Positions 18,075 to 27,556 are shown, counted from the stretch's first letter. The stretch is 35,393 bases of DNA from Akkermansiaceae bacterium (GCA_023261045.1 JALRJZ010000004.1:270-35662), one strand, 5' to 3'. Made by a program: numbers and translations. The notes: a model not told the origin generated them from the letters alone.

Positions 18075-19064
18075 ATGAATGAATTCACGTTTGATTCACC
18101 TCAAAGCGCTTACTGGGGCTCTTTGATTGCGGATGCTTTTGCGATGCCAGTTCATTGGTATTATGATCGAGATGCGCTGGATCGAGATTACCCCGATCTT
18201 TCGGTTTTTCCTCCTCCTAAAAAGATTCATCCCAATAGCATCTTGTGGCGTTCAAGCTACCAAGCACTCAACGAAAAAGGTCAGATTCTCCACGATCAAG
18301 CGAAGTTTTGGGGAGTTCCGGAGGTTCACTATCATCGCAACCTTCAGCCAGGGGACAATACGTTGAATTTTCAGTTAGCAAGCCTTCTCTATGAGCAAGT
18401 CTCCGATGCAAAAGCTTATGATCCCATCGCGTGGCTCAATCTTTACATTGAGAAAATGCTCACCCCAGGGTGGCATCGGGATACTTATGTCGAAGAGTAT
18501 CACCGCGGATTCTTCATGAATTATGCGCGTGGAAAAGCCCCTTTAAACTGTGGCATTCGTGATGAACATATTGGGGGGCTCGCATCGGTCCCAGCATTGT
18601 TTGCCGCTCTCTGCCCTTTTCTTTCACGTGAAGAGCTACGCAAGACGATCAAAACGCACGTGGCACTGACTCACCGTCACTCAAATGTTTTGCGAGCAGC
18701 TGATTGTCTGGTGCGTTTATTGTTTGATCTTCAATCAGGATTACCTCTCCGCGAGGCGATGATGCATTGCGCAGGGGATTGGTTTTCGACTCGCAAGGCG
18801 ATGAAATGGGAAAGTCGCCCGGATCGTGAGGTCATCGGTTCTGTTTTGAGCCCTGTGTGTTATATTGCGGATGCCTTTCCTGCGGCACTCTATCTGGCTT
18901 GGAAGTATCAAGATGACTTTGGTGCAGCGGTGAGAGCGAATGCCATCGTCGGCGGGGATAGTTGTCACCGGGGCGCTGTGGTGGGCTCTCTGGTGGCTCT
19001 GGGGGACCCCAAAGGCTTACAGGTATGGAATGAGCGAGTCGAAAGGATCAAACAACAACAGTAA
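18075..19064 (+). CDS. ADP-ribosylglycohydrolase family protein (atypical metal-binding motifs)
   Basis: GSLIADAFAMPVHWYYD, GDNTLN, C-terminal GGDSCHRGAVVGSLVALG. Confidence 0.8.
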   Translation: MNEFTFDSPQSAYWGSLIADAFAMPVHWYYDRDALDRDYPDLSVFPPPKKIHPNSILWRSSYQALNEKGQILHDQAKFWGVPEVHYHRNLQPGDNTLNFQLASLLYEQVSDAKAYDPIAWLNLYIEKMLTPGWHRDTYVEEYHRGFFMNYARGKAPLNCGIRDEHIGGLASVPALFAALCPFLSREELRKTIKTHVALTHRHSNVLRAADCLVRLLFDLQSGLPLREAMMHCAGDWFSTRKAMKWESRPDREVIGSVLSPVCYIADAFPAALYLAWKYQDDFGAAVRANAIVGGDSCHRGAVVGSLVALGDPKGLQVWNERVERIKQQQ

Positions 19065-19166
19065 ACTTGGTCTAAAAATCTCGGCCAGAAAGATAACCTA
19101 CATGATGATAACCCATTGATTTTTAGTGAGTTATAGGTTTTTATAAGAATTATTAGATGCGAACGT

Positions 19167-20183
19167 TCAACCAAACATTTGTGTCCAATGGCGGGAATAT
19201 TGACCAAGACCGATCCGGGTGTGACTTTTCCGGAACATGTTTTTGTGGTGGCCTGGAGAGTAAAACCAACCCTTATTTGCGGAGCTTGGAGACTCTGAAC
19301 CCATGTAGATATTTTCTCCACTGGCCTTGGTGCCATGATTCCCTGCGCGCTGCCACGGTGTCGTTTTACCGGGTAAAGGAGATTCGTGCGCGAAGAACTG
19401 ATGTTTATTCATATCTTCTGAATGCTCTCTGCCGGCTGCACAAAGTTTGGGATCGATGACGAGTGCATTGAGCCCGAGAAGAAGCCTCCATTCATTGACT
19501 TCCCGCACCCCTTCTCGTTCGTTGATGGGAACTTTCGCTTTCTCAGCGATTTTATCATTTTCGGCAATGATTTTGAGGCCCTCTCGCGGGAGTCCAGCGA
19601 GTCCAGAAATGACTGCTTTTTCAGCTGCAAGGATGGATGCTTCCGCAGGGTCTTCGTCAGGAAGAATTGCGGTTTTTACAATGGCATCCCGAAATCTAGC
19701 AAGAATCAGGACAATCTTTCGCTGTTCTTTGAGCTTTTCGTCCGCTGTCGAGAAGACTTCTTCGTTGGATGGTAGAATGAGCTTTCGCAGTGAATCGATG
19801 GCAGGCATTGAGATTTTTTTAAGCTCGGGTTTCATGGGGCCTTCACCCATGGCGTAGACGCGCATAAAGTTTTCTCGGTGTTCTCGAATTAGTTTCTTTT
19901 GCTCATTTTTGGCCGCGCCAGTGTATTGGCCCTCTGCGAAGAGTTGATATCCTTTGAGATAGGTTTCACGCAGCCTCGGAAAGGTGCGGTCGAATTCTTT
20001 GAGGAGGAGTACGAGTTCCTCTTCTTCGAGCTTGTCTAGATTCTCAACCACAGCATCAAATCCATTTCCTGTTTCTAGCGTTGTTTGAAGTTGGGCTAGA
20101 ATCTCATTGGTCGACAGTGGTGCTGCGTCTACGAGGAGAGTCGAGAAGAAGAAAAGAAGCAGGTGAGCAATGAGGGTTTTCAT
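19167..20183 (-). CDS. Exported CAP/SCP-domain protein
   Basis: Signal peptide; CAP motifs VNEWRLLLGLNAL, HSEDMNKHQFFAHESP, SGENIYMG, GHHKNMFRKSHTRIGLG. Confidence 0.85.
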   Translation of the reverse strand: MKTLIAHLLLFFFSTLLVDAAPLSTNEILAQLQTTLETGNGFDAVVENLDKLEEEELVLLLKEFDRTFPRLRETYLKGYQLFAEGQYTGAAKNEQKKLIREHRENFMRVYAMGEGPMKPELKKISMPAIDSLRKLILPSNEEVFSTADEKLKEQRKIVLILARFRDAIVKTAILPDEDPAEASILAAEKAVISGLAGLPREGLKIIAENDKIAEKAKVPINEREGVREVNEWRLLLGLNALVIDPKLCAAGREHSEDMNKHQFFAHESPLPGKTTPWQRAGNHGTKASGENIYMGSESPSSANKGWFYSPGHHKNMFRKSHTRIGLGQYSRHWTQMFG

Positions 20184-20510
20184 CAGTGGGGTTGCGTGAG
20201 ATTAACGGATCAAATGCTGACTGTCGTTCATAAAATTCAGTCTCTTGAGTGCGCTCCTTTTTAAAATCTCAGCTTTTGGAAGCGGTGGTGTGCTCCCAGC
20301 GAGCCGAGCATTTGGCGATTCTAAAAAACCACAGGGGGGAGAGTTTTTTGAACTTTTATTGAATGAATCGGAGCGATGTGGGTCTAACAAGGTAGTATGA
20401 GGGAATTTGATTAAGAATCAATCGTTGAAGTTTTCTTAAGTTTTTCGACAAACATTGCGATTTGTAACGTTCTTAAGTTAGCAATTTATTTTGTTGTTGC
20501 GTGTGTGCTT

Positions 20511-20542
20511 AACAGCGGTTTGCCTTCGGGCAAGCCGCTGTT
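20511..20542. terminator. Strong UUCG-capped hairpin, possible terminator or small-RNA 3' end
   Basis: AACAGCGGtTTGCC-TTCG-GGCAAgCCGCTGTT; no gene is positioned directly upstream on the + strand. Confidence 0.45.
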
Positions 20543-20679
20543 ATTGTCTTTAAGTGATTGGTTTTTTGTTTGCTCATTGTCGCTATGGCGGGGCTGGCGG
20601 ATTGAAAAGGACTCTCAGAGGTGATGAGTCCCTCGTCTTGCCTTGACGACGATTCTTGATAGGCTGAGGCCAGAAATCG

Positions 20680-22587
20680 ATGTATCGTTATCCGAAAGAA
20701 TATGATGTCCTTGTCATTGGGGCCGGTCACGCGGGAGTAGAGGCGGCTCTTGCAGCGGCAAGACTTGGAGCCTCCGTTGCAGTTCTCACTCAAAACCTAG
20801 ATACCATCGGGCAAATGAGTTGTAACCCTGCTATTGGAGGTTTGGCCAAAGGGCATATGGTGCGCGAGATTGATGCACTCGGGGGGGCGATGGGGCAAAA
20901 CACCGATGCAACCGCCATTCAGTGGAGAATGTTAAATGCAGCGAAGGGCCCCTCTGTCCGTGCCCCAAGAGCCCAGTGTGATAAAAAAGCGTATCAATTT
21001 CGAATGAAGAGGGTCTTGGAGGGGATGCCGGGTCTGGATTTACACCAGGGCAATGTCTCTGAGATCTTAGTGGAGAATGATCACGTCCAAGGAATCCAAA
21101 CATCTTTGCAAATGGAGATTCGGGCTCGGTCAGTGATCCTCTCAGCTGGAACCTTCATGAAAGGTTTGATGCATGTGGGTTTGAAGAATGAGAAAGGGGG
21201 GCGAATGGGTGATGCAACCTCGACAGTTTCTGAATCGCTTCGCAAGCTTGGGTTTGAAATCGATCGTTTCAAGACAGGAACCCCTTGTCGCCTGAACGGC
21301 CGCAGTCTTGATTTCTCAAAGTGTGAAAAGCAGGTTGGTGATGACCCCCCCTCGTTATTTAGCTACCATCCGGAAACAATTCAGAGGGAAAAGGATGATG
21401 TCTTTACGCTCAATCCATGGGGAGCTCAGGAGTTCCACGTGGAACAAGTCCCTTGTTGGATCACTTGGACAAATCCAAAAACTCACGATGTGATCCGTGA
21501 GAACCTGGATCAGTCGCCCATGTATTCGGGAAAGATTGAGGGGGTAGGGCCTCGCTATTGTCCGTCCATCGAAGATAAGGTGGTTCGGTTTGCAGAGAAA
21601 GAGAGGCACCAAGTCTTCTTGGAGCCAGAAGGGCGGCACACTTTAGAATACTATGTCAATGGGGTTTCGACTTCGCTTCCCTATGAGGTGCAGCTGAACT
21701 TTTTAAGATCCATTGAGGGATTGGAGAATTGTGAGATTATTCGGCCTGGTTACGCGGTGGAGTATGATTACTGTCCGCCGACACAATTGCGCCCCACTCT
21801 TGAAACAAAGCGGGTCGAGGGCTTGTATTTTGCTGGCCAAATCAATGGGACTTCAGGTTATGAAGAGGCAGCTGGTCAGGGCTTGCTTGCCGGCGCCAAT
21901 GCGGCCTTAAAAGTCGCTGGTCGAGGCGAGTTAGTGCTGGGGCGGGAGGAGGCCTATCTCGGAGTGATGATCGACGATCTGGTGACCAAGGGATGCACGG
22001 AGCCCTACCGGATGTTTACCAGTCGAGCAGAATACCGCCTTCTTCTACGCCAAGACAATGCTGATGAGCGACTCAGTCCTCAAGCAGCTGCGTTGGGATT
22101 ACTCAATGAGGAGCATACTCAACGCTTTGCGCAAAAGCAGAGACTCTTAACAGAAGCGAGGGGGTTTATCAGGGAGAAGGCCTACGAAGGGGTCAAATTG
22201 GATCATTGGTTTCGCCAGGGAGGGAATTCGTGGCAAAATCTACCATTGGAGATTCGCGAAAGGTTCCACGTGGAACTTTGGCCAATTTTGGAATCTGATT
22301 TTAAATATGAAGGTCATATCGCTCGCCAACAACAAGAAGTTGAACGATTTAAAAAGCAAGAATCAGCCTTGATTCCGGAGGATGTTGATTATTCGTCGCT
22401 GCAAGGTTTTAAGGCAGAAGCTCGCCAGCGTCTAGCGGCAGTCCGACCAAGAACTCTGGGCCAAGCCGCGCGTATTTCAGGCATTACCCCGGCAGATGTG
22501 ACTCTTCTGATGATTTGGTTAGAGAAGAGAAAAAAGGCTGAAGTTTTGGCACAAGCAAAATCCCCATCGACGACTTCTGGCGCGTAG
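20680..22587 (+). CDS. mnmG: tRNA uridine-5-carboxymethylaminomethyl(34) synthesis enzyme MnmG (GidA)
   Basis: [96 protein letters not shown]. Confidence 0.98.
   Translation: MYRYPKEYDVLVIGAGHAGVEAALAAARLGASVAVLTQNLDTIGQMSCNPAIGGLAKGHMVREIDALGGAMGQNTDATAIQWRMLNAAKGPSVRAPRAQCDKKAYQFRMKRVLEGMPGLDLHQGNVSEILVENDHVQGIQTSLQMEIRARSVILSAGTFMKGLMHVGLKNEKGGRMGDATSTVSESLRKLGFEIDRFKTGTPCRLNGRSLDFSKCEKQVGDDPPSLFSYHPETIQREKDDVFTLNPWGAQEFHVEQVPCWITWTNPKTHDVIRENLDQSPMYSGKIEGVGPRYCPSIEDKVVRFAEKERHQVFLEPEGRHTLEYYVNGVSTSLPYEVQLNFLRSIEGLENCEIIRPGYAVEYDYCPPTQLRPTLETKRVEGLYFAGQINGTSGYEEAAGQGLLAGANAALKVAGRGELVLGREEAYLGVMIDDLVTKGCTEPYRMFTSRAEYRLLLRQDNADERLSPQAAALGLLNEEHTQRFAQKQRLLTEARGFIREKAYEGVKLDHWFRQGGNSWQNLPLEIRERFHVELWPILESDFKYEGHIARQQQEVERFKKQESALIPEDVDYSSLQGFKAEARQRLAAVRPRTLGQAARISGITPADVTLLMIWLEKRKKAEVLAQAKSPSTTSGA
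21431..21446. promoter_or_regulatory. Candidate parS centromere site 1 (inside mnmG)
   Basis: aGTTCCACGTGGAACa: perfect 14-bp palindrome, 15/16 to TGTTNCACGTGNAACA. Confidence 0.8.
22262..22277. promoter_or_regulatory. Candidate parS centromere site 2 (inside mnmG)
   Basis: gGTTCCACGTGGAACt: same perfect 14-bp palindrome, 14/16 to TGTTNCACGTGNAACA. Confidence 0.8.
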
Positions 22588-22878
22588 TCCATTCCTAAGC
22601 ATCGGAGAGACACGTTAGTCAACCAATCGTGGGTCAATCAGTAGGATTGTTGCCGAGTAGAGTGTTGTTTTTAGATACGAGAAAGGGAGAGATCAAAACC
22701 TCAAGAAAGCGCCTTTGATTGTGATCACCTCTTAAGAATCGGAAGAGAGGAATTCTCTGCGTTTGTTTTAAGTACGGTAAATCTCGTACATAGTTTCTAT
22801 AAGATAATACTCTCGAGAGCTTTCTGCTTCCACTCCTGAGCTCTACGACGCACCCCTCAGAAACTGAGATCTCCCTCT

Positions 22879-22977
22879 CTACTGGGTTTTTCCAGAGCCA
22901 TAAGTCTGAACCCAGTCGATCTCTAGGGGAAACGGCCCTGCTTTTTTGTCCGCGATCAAAAGGCCCATCCTTCGTTC
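22879..22977 (-). pseudogene. Fragment of a CIA30 domain (C-terminal end)
   Basis: Frame *ERRMGLLIADKKAGPFPLEIDWVQTYGSGKTQ* matches RRLGLLIADKRTGPFDLKVDWIRTYGAGG of the adjacent CIA30-fasciclin protein. Confidence 0.7.
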
Positions 22978-23197
22978 TCAGCCTTCGCATGGTCCTTCTC
23001 GATTTGTAGAATCATCTATGGCTACGGTATCCTAATGAGAACCTCCAAGGTAATTCAACCTAGTAAACCGATTTAAATGACTCTCTGTAGTGGGCCGAGC
23101 AGCGCGAACTTTCCAGACTGATCGAATGATGTCGACAAAAGTAAAAACCGGTCTTCTTATGAGAGTAGGGCCAATTTAAGTGGCGCTTGGAATTCGT

Positions 23198-24892
23198 TTA
23201 TTTGGAAAGTGTAGCGTAAACGTGATCCAGCCCGGTCCGTAGCATCCAGGCACGGCGGGTGGCGCAATCGATATCACCACTTTGTTTGACCAGCTCGGTT
23301 AGGACCTCGGAAACTCGTGGATCCATCTCTTTAGTTTTAGAAACTGAGACAAGGCAGTCGCGATAGATAGCAGCACATTTTTCATGGTCGCCGTCGTTAA
23401 AGATGGGAACACCCTTTTTGATGGCCATTTCAATCTTCTCGAGAGGAGACTCCGATTTCGGCTGGCGTTCACCGGAATTGGCGGGGGGAAGAAGAACGGC
23501 GTCGAGAATATGGATAATTCCGTTGTCACACTTGATGTCGGTTTTGCTGATAGTAACCCCGTTCACCTGAAAAATTCCGTCAGCGATGTTAAATTCGAGG
23601 GTGTCCCCGCTCAAGGCTTTGGCTATACACGTATTCAGAGCATCTCCTGCTGAAACTTTCCCAGACAAGGCGTGAAGGGTCAGTGTGGAAGTGAGACTTT
23701 CGCGGTTTTCAGGTTTGAGGAGATTTTCAACTGTCCCCTCGGGCAAATTAGCAAAAGCCTTGTCTGTGGGAGCCAGGAGAGTGATTGGTTGAGTTCCAGA
23801 AAGAAAATCGCTTAGGCCGGCGGCTTTGACTGCTGCCACTAGTGTATTGAATTTTCCTGAGCGCTTGACGACGTTTAGGAGATCATTGGGAGGCTTTGGT
23901 GGAAGAATGACCGAATCAATCACATGAATAACTCCGTTCTTACAAGCGATGTCGGCATTAAGAACTGCTGCTTCGTTGACTTTGACTTGACCGTCGGAGA
24001 AGGAAAATTTCACGGTAGCGCCTTGGACTGTTTTCGATTGGCCAGCTTTGAGGGCGTCGCCTAGTTTCACAGAACCGCCAACAACATGATAGGTAAGGAC
24101 GGCCTTAAGCTGGTTGCGATTTTCTGGCTTCAGGAGGTTTTCTACTGTTCCTTTGGGAAGCTTGGCAAAGGCCTTGTCGGTGGGTGCAAAAACGGTGAAT
24201 GGTCCCTCACCCTGAAGGGATTCAACAAGTTTGGCCTCAGTTAGGGCTTTGCCAAGCGTTCCGAAACGACCATCGGCAAGTGCGGCCGAAACAATGTCTT
24301 TGAGACCACCAGCTCCGTAAGTACGAATCCAATCAACTTTCAGATCAAATGGTCCTGTCCTTTTGTCCGCGATGAGTAAACCAAGACGCCGAATTTCCGA
24401 AGGTTTGAACTTTTCGTCCTTTAGTTTCATCCCACGGAAACTTCCAGTGAACTGATCGAAGGGAACCTGGATCTCGGTCCATTGGTCTTTTTTGGTTTTG
24501 AACTCTGCCATGAAAGAAATTTCCATACCCCGAAAGCGAGCTTCGGTGCTAAACCGGATCTGGTAGGTGCGTCCGTCCCCCCTAACACGGGCGACTACCC
24601 CATTGGCGGCGCTAAGATCCTTCTTCAAGTTCCTAGTGCGGATAGAGGAGAAGCCACCGTTGTTTTCGAGAGAAAGGTTTCCGCTGAACTTCAGAATGCC
24701 ATCGTTGATGATTTCAAGCTTGCCCTTAGAGAGGCCTCCCATCACGCCATCATTGACGACACGCCACTCGAGTGATTTGGCTTCTTCAGGCGTGAACTCA
24801 ACTAATGAATTAGTGTTGGCTCCCAGAGCAGGAACTAGGGTCAGGGCGGCTCCGGTGAGAACTAAGAGCAAGTGCTTGGAGACTATCTTCAT
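23198..24892 (-). CDS. Exported CIA30-domain + two fasciclin (FAS1) domain protein
   Basis: Signal peptide; CIA30-like WRVVNDGVMGGLSKGK...; two FAS1 repeats (GPFTVFAPTDKAFAKLPKGTVENLLKPENR and QPITLLAPTDKAFANLPEGTVENLLKPENR). Confidence 0.88.
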   Translation of the reverse strand: MKIVSKHLLLVLTGAALTLVPALGANTNSLVEFTPEEAKSLEWRVVNDGVMGGLSKGKLEIINDGILKFSGNLSLENNGGFSSIRTRNLKKDLSAANGVVARVRGDGRTYQIRFSTEARFRGMEISFMAEFKTKKDQWTEIQVPFDQFTGSFRGMKLKDEKFKPSEIRRLGLLIADKRTGPFDLKVDWIRTYGAGGLKDIVSAALADGRFGTLGKALTEAKLVESLQGEGPFTVFAPTDKAFAKLPKGTVENLLKPENRNQLKAVLTYHVVGGSVKLGDALKAGQSKTVQGATVKFSFSDGQVKVNEAAVLNADIACKNGVIHVIDSVILPPKPPNDLLNVVKRSGKFNTLVAAVKAAGLSDFLSGTQPITLLAPTDKAFANLPEGTVENLLKPENRESLTSTLTLHALSGKVSAGDALNTCIAKALSGDTLEFNIADGIFQVNGVTISKTDIKCDNGIIHILDAVLLPPANSGERQPKSESPLEKIEMAIKKGVPIFNDGDHEKCAAIYRDCLVSVSKTKEMDPRVSEVLTELVKQSGDIDCATRRAWMLRTGLDHVYATLSK

Positions 24893-24996
24893 CGTCCCTT
24901 AAGAACGCACCATAACAAAAAAGGGCAAAATTTTTTTTAAATTACGTTTCAATCACAACTTTTTGTGTCCGCTTGTGAAGCGCTCTAAAAATTAGT

Positions 24997-25707
24997 TTAA
25001 GTCTTAAATGCGCCTCTCTCGATCGCCTCCTTCGTGAAGCGACCGCCGAGGGCCTTACAAGCTTCCACGGAATAGTGGAGGTCATCTATGATAGGCCTTC
25101 CCAAACCGTTTTGCCCGTCGTTGAGATCGTCGGTATCAACCCTGGTGATGAGAGGATCGGCTTGGGCGATTGCCACTCGTAGTTCACGGACTTTTGTCCA
25201 GTGGTGATAGCGTTTGTTTTCTATGTCAAAATCACATAGGCGACCGATAGCGAAGTGGACTATTTTCATGGTTCAGATCCCTCGCCAGCTGGGCTCGAAG
25301 CCTCTTCAAGCTTTCACTATAAACTTTGCCATGTTTCACCCGAGCGTCTCGTTCCCCCTGCATCCAGATAAGAGTCACAGTATTAATTTTCTGATCTTCG
25401 ATGGCGGGCTTCACTTTGGTCATCAGGCAGTCATATAGATTACCGGTGCTTTCGGACGATTACCTTGGGCAGGCTTCCACAGCTTGTCCCAACGACGGAT
25501 GAGTTGCTCGCCCATGGCATCCTTGACCACGATGACTCTGTGTTTGTCAAAGGTTTTGTCGACAGCCGGGTTGATGGAAATCTTGGGGTCTAGACCGGCC
25601 ATGTTTGATTATACCGAGAGGACGAAAAGGTGTTTTTCATCACCTTTGGTAAGCGCCAGCGAGAGGGTAACGAGTACGATGCTTTTGAGAAGAAGGCGGT
25701 TTCTTAT
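24997..25707 (-). pseudogene. Decayed sialate O-acetylesterase/SASA-type esterase
   Basis: Fragments in different frames: LTKGDEKHLFVLSV*SNMAGLDPKISINPAVDKTF; GNLYDCLMTKVKPAIEDQKINTVTLIWMQGERDARVKHG; IVHFAIGRLCDFDIENKRYHHWTKVRE...VDTDDLNDG...DLHYSVEACKALGGRF. Confidence 0.8.
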
Positions 25708-25786
25708 ATTTATTTAGAGAGTTTTTTGTCCAGAGTTTTAAAAAGGGTAGAGGTCGATAATCCCTAGATCCTTTCTTTCGAATTGG

Positions 25787-26233
25787 CTAGCCCATCTCGC
25801 CGATTTGCCTTTCAGCTTCATAGAGAACAATGGCTACGGCAGTAGCTAGGTTGAGGGACCGGGTGGATTCATCCTTCATCGGAATGCGAATGGCGCGCTC
25901 GTCGAGCCATGATTCAGGAAGGCCCTTGGATTCCCGTCCAAAAACAAGAAAGTCTCCTTTTTGGTAGGTCACCTCCCATGCTGATCGTTGAGCTTTGGTA
26001 GAAAGCAACCAAAAGCGAGCTTCTGGATACGCACTAAGGAGTTCATCAAAGCTTTCCCAAACTCGCAGGTCCACATCCTTCCAATAGTCGAGACCAACAC
26101 GGCGAATGGTTTTTTCGTCGAGGGAGAATCCGAGAGGTTTGACCAGATGGAGAGTTGAGCCCGTTGCAAGGGCAAGCCGTCCGGCGGCGCCCGTATTGTG
26201 GGGAATTTCTGGCTGGACGAGGACGATATTCAT
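25787..26233 (-). CDS. trmL: tRNA (cytidine/uridine-2'-O-)-methyltransferase TrmL-like (SPOUT)
   Basis: MNIVLVQPEIPHNTGAAGRLA, FLVFGRESKGLPESWL, IPMKDESTRSLNLATAVAIVLYEA. Confidence 0.92.
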   Translation of the reverse strand: MNIVLVQPEIPHNTGAAGRLALATGSTLHLVKPLGFSLDEKTIRRVGLDYWKDVDLRVWESFDELLSAYPEARFWLLSTKAQRSAWEVTYQKGDFLVFGRESKGLPESWLDERAIRIPMKDESTRSLNLATAVAIVLYEAERQIGEMG

Positions 26234-26291
26234 AACTGACGTGAAATCAACGTGAAGCGTCGAAGAATAACACCCCAAAAGAACAGAAAAA

Positions 26292-26313
26292 AGCGGATCC
26301 GTCTGGACCCGCT
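26292..26313 (-). terminator. Rho-independent terminator of the rplU-rpmA operon
   Basis: Minus strand AGCGGGTCCAGACGGATCCGCTTTTTTCTG, 3' of rpmA. Confidence 0.75.
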
Positions 26314-26344
26314 CTAAAATCAGAAAGAAATTCGAGTGTATCGA

Positions 26345-26593
26345 CTAGTCGGCGAGAGCGACGTTGATACGGCGGCCCTTCTTGTCGAAGTAGACGTTAC
26401 CATCAGTCAACGCAAAGAGGGTGTGATCTTTACCCATTCCGACGTTTGCTCCTGGGTGCCACTTGGTGCCACGCTGACGGATCAAAATGTTACCTGCGAT
26501 GACAGCTTCTCCCCCAAATTTTTTGACACCGAGGCGCTTGCTGCGTGAGTCACGTCCGTTTTTGACAGATCCTTGTCCCTTCTTGTGAGCCAT
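26345..26593 (-). CDS. rpmA: 50S ribosomal protein L27
   Basis: [62 protein letters not shown]. Confidence 0.98.
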   Translation of the reverse strand: MAHKKGQGSVKNGRDSRSKRLGVKKFGGEAVIAGNILIRQRGTKWHPGANVGMGKDHTLFALTDGNVYFDKKGRRINVALAD

Positions 26594-26623
26594 AACTAAA
26601 AATAAAGTTTGTGTTAGGAAAAA

Positions 26624-26938
26624 TTAACCCTCGATCCCGGTGATCTTAAGTTTGGTGAGATGATGGCGAAAACCAATTGTTTTGTGGAAACCCTTACGGC
26701 GCTTGAATTTGAAGGCAACACCCTTTTTACCACGATGCTGCTCAACGACCTTTGCCACGACGCCCGCACCCTCAATAGTTGGTGCTCCAACCTTGGTGTT
26801 TGAGCCATCATTGATGAGGAGAACCTCACCAAACTTGATTTCCTCTTCAGCCTCGACGGGAAGCTTGTCGACACTGATGGTGTCTCCTTCTTGCACGCGG
26901 TACTGCTTTCCGCCGGTTTTGAAAATTGCGTAGGCCAT
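26624..26938 (-). CDS. rplU: 50S ribosomal protein L21
   Basis: MAYAIFKTGGKQYRVQEGDTI...FKFKRRKGFHKTIGFRHHLTKLKITGI. Confidence 0.98.
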   Translation of the reverse strand: MAYAIFKTGGKQYRVQEGDTISVDKLPVEAEEEIKFGEVLLINDGSNTKVGAPTIEGAGVVAKVVEQHRGKKGVAFKFKRRKGFHKTIGFRHHLTKLKITGIEG

Positions 26939-27133
26939 GGTTTTGGTCAGCTAAAATTAGAACGTCTGAGAATGGATAATTGATCCGCTCTTCAGGCGCG
27001 GGGCGGGAATTCATCACAGAGTGGCCTGTCGAGCAAGGTTTTTTTGAAAATAAAGCGAGAGATTTGGGAAGTGCGCCTTGCCCTGAAACGGTCCGGCTTG
27101 CGTTAGGAGCTTTCTGGGCCTATTTCCCGGGGA

Positions 27134-27556
27134 ATGGAACTTCCGATTGAGCTTTCGAGCACTGAAGACACGCTTCGTCTGGGCCGTAAGCTTGGACAAG
27201 GTGCTCAAGAAGGCGATGTCATTGCTCTCTTAGGTGATTTAGGAGCTGGGAAAACGACCTTAACCCAAGGAATTCTCAGTGGTTTAGGCTATCTCAAAGA
27301 AGTGACCAGTCCGACGTTTTCTCTTGTCCAAGAATATCTTGGGGGGCGCCTGCCAGCCTTTCATTTCGATTTTTATCGGGTCGAGACTGAGCATGAATTG
27401 CTCGATTTGGGTTGGGATGACTATCTAGAGAGAAATGGAATTGTCATCGTCGAATGGCCCTCGTTATTCCCGCAATTGCTTCCTGAACAAACTAAATGGA
27501 TTGAGTTGAGTCACTGTCCGGGCGGTCGCTTGGCTCAGCTTTCTGGCCCTCAATGA
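27134..27556 (+). CDS. tsaE: tRNA threonylcarbamoyladenosine biosynthesis ATPase TsaE
   Basis: Walker A GDLGAGKTTLTQGIL; SPTFSLVQEY; FHFDFYRVE; VEWPSLFP. Confidence 0.95.
   Translation: MELPIELSSTEDTLRLGRKLGQGAQEGDVIALLGDLGAGKTTLTQGILSGLGYLKEVTSPTFSLVQEYLGGRLPAFHFDFYRVETEHELLDLGWDDYLERNGIVIVEWPSLFPQLLPEQTKWIELSHCPGGRLAQLSGPQ

Noticed and set aside
18623-18632. TTCACGTGAA core in the ADP-ribosylglycohydrolase gene as a third parS
   Set aside because: Flanks (TCT...GAG) match only 12/16 of the consensus and are not palindromic; too weak without ParB data.
20184-20679. Chromosomal origin (oriC) in the gap upstream of mnmG
   Set aside because: Moderately AT-rich and near parS-like sites, but I found no cluster of TTATCCACA-type DnaA boxes.
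22634-22990. 118-aa minus-strand ORF as a gene
   Set aside because: Out of frame with the recognisable CIA30 fragment; translation is arginine/serine-rich shadow sequence.
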